DNA of 64,000 nucleotides, taken from contig OZ005610.1 in the NCBI GenBank assembly GCA_963930655.1, forward strand, positions 20,281,001 through 20,345,000. The letters run 5' to 3'. This document shows, piece after piece, positions 34,901 to 45,041 of this stretch (position 1 is its first letter; each line of letters begins with the position of its first letter). A program made the position numbers and the translations under genes. The notes under the pieces were generated by a model. That model was given only the letters and a program-made list of their open reading frames with translations, did no database searches and had not been told where the DNA came from. The DNA comes from Myrica gale. Taxonomy: Eukaryota > Streptophyta > Magnoliopsida > Fagales > Myricaceae.

Positions 34901-35160
34901 AATGTGGTTGGTTGGAATCAGTGATTCAATATATTCAAGAAAAGTATGGTCTTCGTACAATTAAAGGTAGTCGAATACCATGGTACAAAGACAATGTTGC
35001 TTGCATTACACAAATCAAAGGAGGTTATGTTAAAGGTGATAATCCTACAAGCTTCAGAAGAGTGATTAAATCAATATTCATCAGATACGATTAAGTGATT
35101 GGTAGATTTATTCATCAAAGTATTATCAAGTGCAACATTCAAGAAGATATTGCACAGCAT
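34900..35160 (+). pseudogene. Copia 2 RNase H end
   Basis: The text VIQYIQEKYGLRTIKGSRIP and WYKDNVACITQIKGGYVKGD is the C-terminal RNase H region (the usual word is EDN.ACI.Q...G). The broken frame then reads toward DLFIKVLSS, near the canonical ADLFTKSLP. Confidence 0.82.
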
Positions 35161-35427
35161 TCGAATGCGACAGCTCAAAATTTTTTCACTATGAAGCTCA
35201 TCATACTTTTGAGGGGGAGTCTACTAGTTTGATACAGATTGTACTCTTTTTCTTTCGTTAAGGTTTTGTCCCATTGGGTTTTCCTTTGTAAGGTTTTAAT
35301 GAGACAATCTTCTACCACTCAAAGAAACACACGAATAATGTACTATTTTTCCTTCGCTATTGGTTTTTTCCCATTGGATTTTCCTTGGCAAGGTTTTAAC
35401 GAGGCATATTCGTTGTGTATGGTCATC

Positions 35428-35437
35428 CAAGGGGGGG
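35428..35437 (+). other. Copia 2 polypurine tract
   Basis: AAGGGGGGG directly abuts the TG of the 3' LTR. This is the standard plus-strand primer position. Confidence 0.85.
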
Positions 35438-35707
35438 TGTTATGAATATTGTGAGTTATTAGGGATGACCATTACACCCGTTACACCTTTTACCAACCGT
35501 TGGTTTTCTCACCATTATGTTCCTTTTTAATTCTATTTGAATTCTTTTTAATTCTATGTATCTCCTCTATGCCTATATAAATGGGTATTGAGATGAATTG
35601 TAAGATACAACGATATTTAGAATATATCATAGTTCCTGAAGAACTATTGCTCTCTTTCTCTCTTTGTTTTTTCTTTCTAGATCGTATTGTTCCTTAATTT
35701 TACAACA
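35438..35707 (+). repeat. Copia 2 3' LTR (270 bp)
   Basis: Direct repeat of the 5' LTR. It ends TTTTACAACA and is followed by the TSD AAAGA. Confidence 0.93.
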
Positions 35708-35712
35708 AAAGA

Positions 35713-36146
35713 GAATTATTACAAAATATGGGAACGCTTTTTATTTTGCTCGAAGAAGATTAATAGAATTAATTTCTTGGAACTCTTTTTTTCCTTTCAA
35801 GATGATCCGTCAATTTTGGTACTGCAATTAGCTTAATTTCGTTTAAACAAATAAATACCAACGCATGCTCATGAGTATGGATTTGTATATAGACAACACC
35901 ACAATCAACACCCGTAAATTAAATATATAGACACATGCAGCAATCATCCTCCACCTATGACTGCATGTGTTTAATTAAGAGATACAAACCTTTTACATAA
36001 GAATCCAGGAGACTAAAATGAAAGCAAACAATGCGCCACAATGAATCTGCCTACGTGTGCATATAAGAATGCCAAAAGTCGTACGAGATGATCAGATGAC
36101 AAGCCATGCATGTAGTACTGATCCTCACGCTAACATTCCGGAACCT
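35713..36146. other. 3' flank of the EGF-like gene
   Basis: Non-coding. It contains the second block shared with 7854-7983 and probably the 3' UTR of the minus-strand gene. Confidence 0.6.
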
Positions 36147-38397
36147 CTACAGAACCATGCCCAAGGATACCATGAATATAGCCACCCAATGAATCTTCCA
36201 TGGCAGATCAAATGATGTAGCTGGAGAACCAATTAAAGACAAATTAATAAAGAAACGTCAGATATGCGTCTCTTAGGTTCCAAGTCCTTAATAATGTTGG
36301 GTCATAGTCTTGCATCACAGGGTACAGAAAGTAAAGAACCAAAACAACTATACTACTGTCTACTGCAGTTTTTTCCTTTGAGGAGGGGCTGGTCAAAGGT
36401 AAAATCCCGAAATCTTAACCTTGGACCTTCTTCTAAGTTGCATATATATGAAAAGAGGAAACAGTTCCACTAGTACTTCAGAATGTGAAAAGAATAATTA
36501 TCTATTTATAATATATATATATATATATGTGTGGATGATGGAAAGGTTTTGTAACTTCATTTATTTTGCCATACCCTTTGCCATATCATATCTATATATA
36601 TGTAGATTGAGGGAATTTTGATGTGACAGGCCCATATTTGTCTTCGTAGTGTTAACTAGAAGGAGGTTTTGGACACACCAACAAATAAGATGCCTTTTAA
36701 GTCAATTGCGTATAAATATCTAGGCATATATACCTTCAATATAACGTCATATGTCCCTTCATGAACAAGTCTTTTAAACCCACCAGGACTTTCAAAGTTT
36801 TAGGCAAATATTTTGATCTTGCATGGAGAAAGAGGCGGCCCGTTCTGCAGGTTTGACCTACCTAGCCTCGGGAATTTTTTATACAAAAAATTTATTATTT
36901 TTAATAATAATAATAATTTATTTATTATTTGAATAATCAGCTCTACACTGATCTCGATCTCGAAAACTACAGTGTTGATATCGATGGGTACCGTAATAAA
37001 TCAAATACTCTCTTAGATATAGAGCTCAGTCATGTGAAAAAGGAAATCATGTCACGAAGAAATGCTTTTGGCGTGATGATCAAGATACTCACCCTGGCCA
37101 TTTGAAGACCCATTAGTAGTAGTAGTGGTGGTTTTGGCAACTGTAATCCCAAGCCTTGAACAGTCAGATCCAAGTGTACCTTAATATACAAAACACCAGA
37201 TCTCCAGTTAGTTTCGTCTACCTACCGCGCGTGCTTGTTGGTCTTTTTCTATTCCATATTCTATTAAAAAAAAATAAGGGTCCAGAGTTCTTACATTCAC
37301 TGTAGCATGGGAAGGCTGAAATGTTTAGGAGATTAAAGTAACCCGAATTGCATTGGCAAGTGTGTGTGTATGTCTGGTTCTTTGTGCATTTCCCTTGTCC
37401 GCAATAGACCCAGTAGCAGGCTGCAGAATCAAATGAATAAATAATAAGCGAAGTTATTTAGTCAAATCATCTAGAAACTATAAAATAGCATTGATCTGGG
37501 TCATGAAGATTTGATTAATGGGTGCTTACGGTCAAAGAAAGAGAGGTTGCGAGGAATATCCTTTTCTGGCACTGGAGGAGGGGCCGGCTGGCAGCCATAA
37601 TTAAGAGTACCTGCAACATCATGGAAAATAATTAACGAAGGCAAATTTTGAGCCAAATCAAAGATATAACAATTTTCAACCGTTCAACGGATATGACCCC
37701 AACTGGTGTATGCATACTATTTACATAACTCACAAAGCACCTTCAAACCCACACTTGCTAGTTGTATATGGCATCTCAAAGTCAACACCCTACGGGCTGC
37801 TTACGGTAGATTTTTCCTCGTCCATATTAGCGCCATGGAAGGCGGAGTTACAGTACTACATAACTAGAGAAACCCAGAATATTCAATTTGATCATAAAAG
37901 CCCCTAAAGAGAAGAGATGGCTTACAGTTGGGTATCACGCAGGGAAGGAAAGTGAGATCGTCTGAGGCGTCACGGGTTCGCTGCCAACCAGAATCACATT
38001 GACACACGAAGCCCAGTGGCGCACTTATGTCAACTGTGCAGTTTCCCCTTCCACATTCCACCTCATCACACACCTTTCCTGAAATTGAAACCCCCCGGAA
38101 AAAGAAATAAATTAAAACAAGTAAAGAACCAACGTCTGAAGAGAAACAAAAGCAATAATAGCGTTTCTCGAGTATTTTTCTGGTCTTTCGGCTAAGACCA
38201 ATGGGTGATGTCGTGTTTATGCGCATGTTAGAGAAGGCCGTTAATTAAGAACATCACTGAGAAGTTGAGGTAAAAATACAGGAAGAAGAAGTACCAAGAA
38301 AATCATCAAGAGGAGACGTATCATTTGACCCTAGGGAAGTCATGGGTAGCAGTACCAGAACCATAGCTAGGAAAACCACCAAATTATGCGAAGCCAT
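36147..38397 (-). CDS. Secreted EGF-like Cys-rich protein, probable GPI anchor
   Basis: Six exons on the minus strand: 38397-38295, 38078-37926, 37610-37530, 37420-37295, 37179-37093 and 36220-36147 (TAG). All introns are GT..AG, and the phases join into exactly 208 codons (207 residues). Residues 1-23 are a signal peptide (MASHNLVVFLAMVLVLLPMT). Two EGF-like modules follow: Cys38-Cys81 (CDEVECGRGNC, then GFVCQCDSGW) and Cys114-Cys151 (CYWVYCGQGKCTKNQTYTHT, then CQCNSGY). Potential N-glycosylation sites occur. After a Cys pair (155, 161) comes a Thr/Ser/Asn linker (TTTTTTNGSSNGQ), then a hydrophobic tail ending VAIFMVSLGMVL. That arrangement predicts GPI anchoring in the plasma membrane facing the wall. 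Plant databases often label such proteins slit- or notch-like for the EGF modules only. Function is unknown to me. No defects are visible. A TATA word lies near 38473-38479. Confidence 0.87.
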
Positions 38398-40865
38398 TTC
38401 TTTCACACACTGAGAGAGGAGAGATTTGAAAGAGATGGTAATGTCTGAGGAGGTGTGCTTGCACATAATGAAATATATAAAGATTTCAGTATCTGAATTT
38501 TTCTTCATCGAACCTTCTGCTGACTTTTAGACCATGTCGATGGCAGGTCATTTTGTCTGATACCTTGTTTTACAATCCAAATTTTGCCAAATAAAATAAC
38601 TATAGTTATATTAATAGTGAACCTTATTAACGTGTCAATAATTTTTCGACTCTATAAGCTGAGGACATAACGAACTTCAAGGAAAATGTACATTTTATCT
38701 CGATTATGATTGGAGAAACTCTGAAATTTTTCCCCGAGTTTGGTCTGGCAAAGACTTTCACAGAAGGTTATAGTTTAGATTGACAGCCGCTGAAAAAGTC
38801 AATGGAGAGATGGCGGTCGTAGTCTGATGGTCTATTATGGAGCTTCATAGATATTACCAAACAAACGTGAGGAGACGTGGGCATTGATTTCATGAACGTC
38901 CTCACTATCCAGCTCGTTCCTTTAATTTTTCTTCTTTCCTCTGCTGACATGTCACTTGAAGATCAGATCTCAGCAGATCTTCCTTCTTCTTCTTCCCGGC
39001 TTCCTCACGTCCTCTCCTTCAAGAAATCTCAACAAAAGATCTTTGATCTTCTTCTTTCTTTACTCAGATATGCCTTCTCGAGATATCTCATATTGGAACA
39101 ACAAGTTTCTAATGTAACGTCCAAGATCAACCATTTCATTTTAAACATGTTTTTGAAGATAACAGATAATTAATGAAGTCTTGTATATAGTTTGAGAACT
39201 TAACTTGACGAACTTAGTAATAATTTGGACCCCAAAAATAATATTAGTCTTTTAACTCGGAGGTGCAAATGATATTTTTCCTAATTTTAGGTACAAAAAT
39301 AAGTTTTATAAGTTTCATTAGTCTTGTTCCTCTAGAGGTTTGTACTGTATCTAGAAGAACAAAGTCTTTTAAGGCATAAATTGACTCCCAAAGATGTGTT
39401 TTAGGAATTCAAAGGATTCATAACTTCAGAAAAGAGGTAAGGGTAGTCCATGTTTTAAAAAAATTAGGAAATTGACCATGTAACTTCTAGATAAGGAAAG
39501 AAACAATAAATGTATATATGTGGAGAACCAGTACAAGATTGCACCACCTAATTGGTCCAGCCCTACTCTACAATATTCTTATTAGAATAGAGCATATTAA
39601 ATTGAACAAGATCAAGTTCAATATTCATGTTCTAAGTCTTAGAAAATGAAGCAAATGTACTCGTCGAATACCACTATATAAAGTGGACAACTAAACCTCA
39701 ATTGCCGGCCTGTTATGGAAGAAGTAAGAGGTTCTAGAAAAGCACCAAATCATACGCTAGTTTGGGTTCTGATTTGGGGTGGATTTTCAAACGTGGATGG
39801 CATGGAATAAGTCAAACTAGGCTGTATATATGAAAGTGAAAGAGAAAGAAAGTACAAAACAAAAACAGAAAAAAATGCATGAGTTTCTCATGAAGCTTTC
39901 TTGATTAATTTTTCTCTTTACTTTTGCTTCCTGATATATAATTTCTTTGTTGAAATTAACAAGTAACCTCTGGGGTTAAGGTTAGTCTATTCATGATAAG
40001 AAAGGTTCTAAGAAGCTTCTTAATTTAGAGTTTTTAGACAAGAGAGTCGTTGGTATAATTAAATAGGGTTCTTATCTCTTCCACCTAGAGCTTTGATAAA
40101 TTGGGTTACACAACCCTGTGGTCTCTACGGTGAAGAGCTACGAAGAAGATCATAAAACCTAATGGATTTCACGATCACTACAACAAATTTTATTTTTTTG
40201 GAATAAAAAGTTTTGTCCAAAAAGACATTTTGGAAGAGATTGGAACCGTCCCGACACGTCTCTAAGATTTTTGAGTGTTGAGAAAAATAGTAGTAACTTA
40301 AAGTAAGCTTAGAGGATACCTTGGCGAGAATATGTTTGGTTTAGGTTGTGAGTGTTGTTCCTATTAAAAGCACTTGGGTTGTAAGTTTAGAGCCCGCAAA
40401 AATATTTTGGTTGTAAGTGTTGAGTTTAGAAAAATATTTGTAACGTTCTTTAGCATCTGCAAAACGAGTGTGCTATTTTCAAATAGTGAAAAACCCAAGG
40501 GGGGATCCTTGGTGGTGGACAGTGGCTAGATTTAGGCCGAACCACCTAGATTTAGTGTCGTATCGCTCAACCTTATTCTCTATTTACTTGAGTTATTTAT
40601 GTGTGTCAAGGTTGCTTTTATAACCAAGACTGTTTTTATCTTGAGATTTCATATCAAAGCTTTTATCTTTGGTTCATCTCTCTCTAAATCTCTTTTGATC
40701 TCTCTCTTTTTAAATTGGCTTATTTCTCAATCCAGTAAAAAGAAGATAAATCTATCACTTGCCTTGATTATTGATAAAATATTTGTGCTTTGTGCTCTAA
40801 TTTGCATATTCTCCTGAAGCACCTGCATATTGAGTTTTTGTGTGCTATATTCATATAAATTTTTA
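38398..40865. other. Upstream of the EGF-like gene; retroelement debris at the right end
   Basis: 38398-38600 is the promoter region of the minus-strand EGF-like gene. 38600-39700 shows nothing recognisable. From about 39950 to 40860 the text resembles the U3-R-U5 of a Copia (Tork-like) LTR, with GTGAAAAACCCAAGG, then GGTGGTGGACAGTGGC and GGCCGAACCACCTAGATTTA. A CACTACAAC word at 40177, followed by inverted AAAG/CTTT-type sequence, resembles a CACTA terminus. Neither has a demonstrable partner. Confidence 0.35.
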
Positions 40866-41125
40866 GTGAAATTGTCATTTTAGTCCTTGAATTTATTTTT
40901 TTCAGATCTTAGTCCTTTGATTTTCATTTTTGACTAAATAGTCCTTCCGTCAGGGTTCCATCTCTTCTCCTAACGGAAGGGCCACATCAGCATAAATACT
41001 AAACGAAAACTTTCTCTCATTTTGCCATTTTATCCCAAAATGACGTTTGGATAATTTTTGCACCCTATTTTGGATAAGTGTCATGCGCATAGTTTAAATC
41101 AAAAAAGCAAACACTCACACTTCCC

Positions 41126-41386
41126 TCTCGCCGACCCATTCTAGCCTTCTTCTCCGGTGGTCTTCACGGGCACATCAGATATGTTCTTCTGGAACACTGG
41201 AAAAAAAAGGGCAAAGATATGGTGGTGTACAAGCACATTCCCCAGGGAATGAACTATTACTCGATGTTGAAGAAGAGCAAGTATTGCCTCTGCCCGAGTG
41301 GGTTTGAAGTAGCGAGCCCAAGAGTTGTGGAAGCAATCTACGCGGAGTGTGTTTCGATGTTGATTTCAGATGAATATGTTTCGTGG
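41126..41386 (+). pseudogene. GT47 (exostosin-type) glycosyltransferase fragment inside MULE 1
   Basis: An open stretch encodes RPILAFFSGGLHGHIRYVLL, then EHWKKKGKDMVVYKHIPQGM, KKSKYCLCPSGFEVASPRVV and EAIYAECVSMLISDEYVSW. This is the conserved C-terminal half of plant GT47 exostosin-like transferases (usual RPILAFFAGG.HG, CLCPSG.EVASPR.VEAI..GCVPV.ISD). Family members are Golgi enzymes of cell-wall polysaccharide synthesis. It ends at a stop or splice donor (TGGTAA). No transmembrane N-terminus or neighbouring exons are seen. It sits right after the left TIR, as expected for a captured host-gene piece (Pack-MULE type). Confidence 0.85.
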
Positions 41387-41720
41387 TAAATGGATCTCCT
41401 AAGAGATTTGATATGATTTCTGGTCTTCTTTCTTTCTGGACATAATGCTTCTGAAATGTTGGAATGAAGCTATGTGGAACACTTTTTTTTTTTTGCCTTT
41501 AATGATTCTTTAATGTAGGTACGGGAGGAAAAACTGTGTATTGAAATGGATTCCATTGAGAAGGAATTGTAGCCCTCATCTTCAAGCATGGAATCAGAAA
41601 GCTTGTTATGGGAGCAGCTGCAAACAAGCACTTTTCAAGGTAAAAATTAGATAAGAACTTTTTCATGTACTGAATCATGTTGTTCGTTTTAGTTCTCTGA
41701 ACAATATTCATTGTTGGATC

Positions 41721-42320
41721 TCACAAGATAGCGAAGTCATTGCTTTGCCCCCACATGTGAGGGTGCAACCTGGACGACCAAGGAAGGCTAGGAGAAGGGA
41801 GCCAGATGAACCAACAGGTGCTTATAAGATCAGTCGTAGCGGGTACGTGGTGAAATTTGGAAACTGTGATACCGAAGGGCACAATGCACGTGCTTTCCCT
41901 CACCCCGAGAACCCCAATAAGAAAGTATGGAAAAAAAGACAAAGAAGGTCCCCACTGATGGGGATGCAGGAGTTGACAATAGTGGTGGAAGCACGGTAAG
42001 AACATGTCTATAGTTTGGTTATTTGCTAATTTAATTATTGCGTAAGTGCTAAATTACTTTAGGTGCTACAAGTAATTTATCCATTAAATACGTGCTAAAA
42101 CCGTGGTGGCAAAATGTCCTGGAAAGGGAAGGGAAGGGGAAGAGGACCTAGAGGGAATCAGGCTCAGGATAGAAGCAGTGGATTGGTACGACCTTAGTGG
42201 CTTTCATTTGTATAAATGTTGGATATTTGAAGAAAAAATCAACATATCGTTGTATATTGCAGGATACTCAGTCAGTAACTACACAAGATCCACCAGAGAT
42301 GTGTGGTGGAGTCACTGACC
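41721..42320 (+). pseudogene. MULE 2 transposase C-terminus (MuDR type)
   Basis: The text ALPPHVRVQPGRPRKARRRE, PDEPTGAYKISRSG and FGNCDTEGHNARAFPHPENP matches the C-terminal PP..R..GRPKK.RR segment and zinc knuckle of MuDR transposases. After a frame change and introns it ends with a Gly/Arg-rich tail (WKGKGRGRGPRGNQAQDRSS), then DTQSVTTQDPPEMCGGVTD and a stop near 42317. The catalytic DDE part is missing. In the knuckle, the first and last Cys of C..C....H....C are both Phe. Confidence 0.75.
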
Positions 42321-42389
42321 GGACTTGAAGGGACCCTCAGGCAGCTGTTTCTTTTGCATTGTCATCAACTTTCTTGTGTATTGGTGACA

Positions 42390-42620
42390 AAATTAAAGAA
42401 CTGTGTATTTGGTATTTGGATATGTATTTGGTATTTCAGATTATGTATTGGGTAGTATGATATGAGGATATGTAATTGGTATTTTGGATATGTGTTTTGG
42501 TATTATGTATATGTATTTCGTACTATCCATATGTCTTACGTACTATGGATATGTTGTTGGTATTATGATATCCTGATTTGTATTATGGTATTTTGTACTT
42601 GGCATTATTTTGTACTTGGA
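42390..42620. repeat. GTATTTGGTATT-type minisatellite in MULE 2
   Basis: Degenerate repeats of a 20-25 base unit built on GTATTTGGTATTNNGGATAT, about nine units, grading into GTACTATGGATATG. A second short repeat family (CACTTCCATAAGTGGCACTACAAAC and variants) follows at 42760-42915. Confidence 0.7.
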
Positions 42621-42966
42621 GGTGTCTAATTGCGATATGTTGCTGTTTTGTGATTCAGAATGACATTAAACTGAATTAGTGGAATATCAATACAGAAATC
42701 ATAAGTACAAACATCTCAATTCCATTTCATTACAACAAAAGTCTTCTACTTCCACTTGCAAAAATTGCACAAATCACTTCCATAAGTGGCACTACAAACA
42801 ACAGTTTTACCTACAAACTACAAAAGTGGCACTATAAACTGAATGTTTACAATCACTTCCATAACTGCCATTCATTGTTACATTCACAAAATTGGCACTA
42901 CAAACTACATTTTTACCTACACCCTACAATTGCATAACAAAATGGTTCTTTGGGTCTTAGGAAAAA

Positions 42967-43403
42967 TCACTTCCATAAGTTCAGCAACATTGCTCCCATA
43001 ATTGCAATGACAGCCATCAATCCTCCCACAATGCATTTAAGCATTGTCCTAGAACTCTTAAGCGATACTACCTCATATTTCAGATATCTTATCTGCTTTA
43101 TTAAATATGGTCCGACTTCCATTCCACGAGGGCAGGTGGGAGGATCAAACCAGCAAAAGTAACCACACTGTTTCTACAACAATTTTTTTTAAAGTCAGTT
43201 ACAAGTAACAATAACATAGCAGTTGTAATCAAAGAATAGGGAATGAAGATACCTTATTACTGACGTACGATGCACACCCGAAGAAACGCCTACCCGGATT
43301 ACCATCTATCAATGAAGTTTTAAGAGAGGTTGTCAATCCACATTCGCACCGAAGTATATCGGAAGATAGCCAACTACATTTTATACGAGTTTTTTGATAT
43401 TAC
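42967..43403 (-). pseudogene. GRF-type zinc-finger protein in MULE 2
   Basis: Exon 43403-43253 (left end by splice site, right end approximate) encodes ILRCECGLTTSLKTS and GNPGRRFFGCASYVSNK. The intron is 43252-43168. Exon 43167-42967 encodes CGYFCWFDPPTCPRGMEVGP, then a basic helix and MLKCIVGGLMAVIAIMGAML, ending LLNLWK and TGA. This is a GRF zinc finger (C.CG......T..N.GR.F.GC....C..F.W.D) with a C-terminal membrane segment. Small proteins of this type commonly occur in plant transposable elements. The N-terminal exon was not found. The ORF at 43824-44015 may belong to it but shows no signature. Confidence 0.72.
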
Positions 43404-44374
43404 ATTTTATAGAAGTTGGAAACCAAATAACCAAATAATGAAGAAAACATGTTTACAATCTAATATTTAGACGTTATTATAGAGCCATTACCATATCGCT
43501 CTAGTGTTTATGAATCAATCCACAAAAGCTGCAGATTTTGATACTAACAGGCAGCAGCAGATTTTGATATTGGAAAAGAAAAAATTACACATACAACAAA
43601 AACATTGAACCAAACCTAGATACGACGAATTATAGTGTATGGTCCTAGCTCAGACCTATTCCCTCTGAAAAAAAGTCCAAGTAATGTTGTATGGCTCCCT
43701 ATTCCAAGCTTCAAAGTTCCATGGATATGACAAATTCTAGTTTAGCAGTATCAAAGTAATTAATAGAAATCCCTATTGCCCACAACGTAAGACAAATTAG
43801 GATCTCCAGCTTTCGACTCTCCATCATAGAATCAGAGAAGTTCGTTTCGAGATCCCAGTACCAGATCGCAGTGGCTCAAAATCAGAAGCAACCAAATCAA
43901 AGAAAACCCAATACCTACATTTCCAAGTTGTTGCAAGAAAGTGTACCTTTTCTCCGACATTTCGACACAGAACCACTTTTAGGCAACCACTTCGCTCCAC
44001 CACCGCTGCAAACAAAGGAAGTAATAGGGTTTAAGAAAAATTAGATGATTTGGGGAAATGAAATCGCGTTCTTAATGTGAAGTAAAAACTTAAATTCATG
44101 TGCGACATCGTTTTGTCAAAAGACACGTGTGTTTTAAACGAAGATTTCGTGCCAGGTGGACTTTTCGGCTGACGTGGATTGCCCTTCCATTAAGCTAATG
44201 GACGGAAGCCTAATGGAAGGGCTTCTACGTCAAAAGCATTAAGTTTAAGGGCCTTAGATTTGAATTTTGAAACTGAGAGATCATTTTGCCAAAGGGGTTA
44301 TAACCTAGGGACTAAAATGTCAATTTCCCTTTATTTAAATAATAAATAATAAAAATTTAAATTTATTACTTACT

Positions 44375-45041
44375 AACAACACTCTAGCGCGTTGGAAGGA
44401 CCTCGCTCCCGATGTGTGTATAATCTTCAGCTTAGCTCTATTCTCCTTGTTGATTGCACTCCTCCTCTGCATTATACATTTACAATTGTTAACACAATTA
44501 AGGGGGTGTTTGTTTCCCCAAAATTTTGGGGTTCGAAATTTCCAACAAAACAAACACACTCCAAAATTTTTAACTTTTACACACATACACTCTACTTTTC
44601 ACAAACCCCAATAAATCTCAATAAAGTAAAGATTCCCAAAATTTCGGGAATATTCCCCGAAATTTCCACAAACAAACGCCCCCTAAACATATGGCTAAAA
44701 TAAACGTTCACATCGGAATACAAATGTTTAACCTGAAATTCCACGCTCGCGAATAAGTCACAAAACACGAGTCCATTCTTCCTTGTTCATATCGAGATAC
44801 GGGTGCTCTAACGATTCTTCTTTGGAATTGAACACCGAGTAATGCTGGAACATTCTATTTTTGTGCGTCCTGTACGTTGTGTTCATCGTTGACGTCACAG
44901 TGATGCGATCCTCGGCTCGGTCGTAATCTAATTGGACGTCATCCTTAACATATATAACAGTTAGAAACGTAAAAAAGTTTCAACAATGAAAATTTTATAA
45001 ATTATACTTAACAACACTCTGTTCATCACATACGATTTAAC
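44375..45041 (-). pseudogene. CACTA transposase gene, downstream exons
   Basis: After the hAT insertion site the frame continues SYVMNRVL to a splice donor. A later exon encodes DDVQLDYDRAEDRITVTSTM, then YRTHKNRMFQHYSVFN and LEHPYLDMNKEEWTRVL, then a stop. Beyond the MITE, INKENRAKLKIIHTSGARSF and QRARVLL precede a GTAAGT donor. These are successive blocks of the plant Ptta/En/Spm transposase family (PF03004: M...YR..R..LH.HY, W..LC, N..NR.K....HT.GSKSF). MULE 2 begins just downstream in the next intron. Confidence 0.8.
44502..44683. mobile_element. Tourist-like MITE, 182 bp
   Basis: The ends GGGGGTGTTTGTTT and the complement of AAACAAACGCCCCC form a 14-bp TIR with one mismatch. The 3-bp duplication TAA flanks it (44499-44501 and 44684-44686). 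The size and TAA target are typical of PIF/Harbinger-derived Tourist MITEs. It lies in the CACTA transposase gene, between two of the exon blocks. Confidence 0.87.

Larger units (their letters stand above)
30456..35707 (+). mobile_element. LTR retrotransposon, Copia superfamily (Copia 2)
   Basis: A 5,252-bp element in plus orientation with LTRs at 30456-30723 and 35438-35707. Both begin TGTTATGAATATTG and end TTTTACAACA. Perfect 5-bp duplications AAAGA flank it (30451-30455 and 35708-35712). A G-rich purine tract precedes the 3' LTR. I count about 16 differences over 268 aligned LTR bases (about 6%), so it is younger than Copia 1. Fragments of gag, RT and RNase H remain, with many stops. The middle (31700-33200) is strongly eroded and an integrase could not be read. 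The element lies in the 3' flank of the EGF-like gene. Confidence 0.95.
41387..44329 (+). mobile_element. Second MULE (MULE 2), left-truncated
   Basis: Only the right terminus is present. Reading inward from 44329 it is GGGAAATTGACATTTTAGTC, then CCTAGGTTATAACCCC, a subfamily different from MULE 1. The neighbouring word TTTATTTAA has no copy at any left end. The contents are a MuDR-type transposase C-terminus (+) and a GRF zinc-finger gene (-). The left junction lies somewhere between the GT47 fragment (41386) and the transposase (about 41720). MULE 2 sits in an intron of the CACTA transposase gene, so a deletion probably removed both its left half and the left half of the CACTA. Confidence 0.6.

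Noticed and set aside
36500..36530. AT dinucleotide run
   Set aside because: Ordinary microsatellite in the last intron of the EGF-like gene. A similar run at 33941 is also unremarkable.
40866..44329. Pairing the MULE end at 40866 with the nearer end at 44329 as one 3.5-kb element
   Set aside because: The flanking 9-mers differ (AAATTTTTA and TTTATTTAA) and the TIR interiors belong to different subfamilies. The end at 58064 matches 40866 in both respects.
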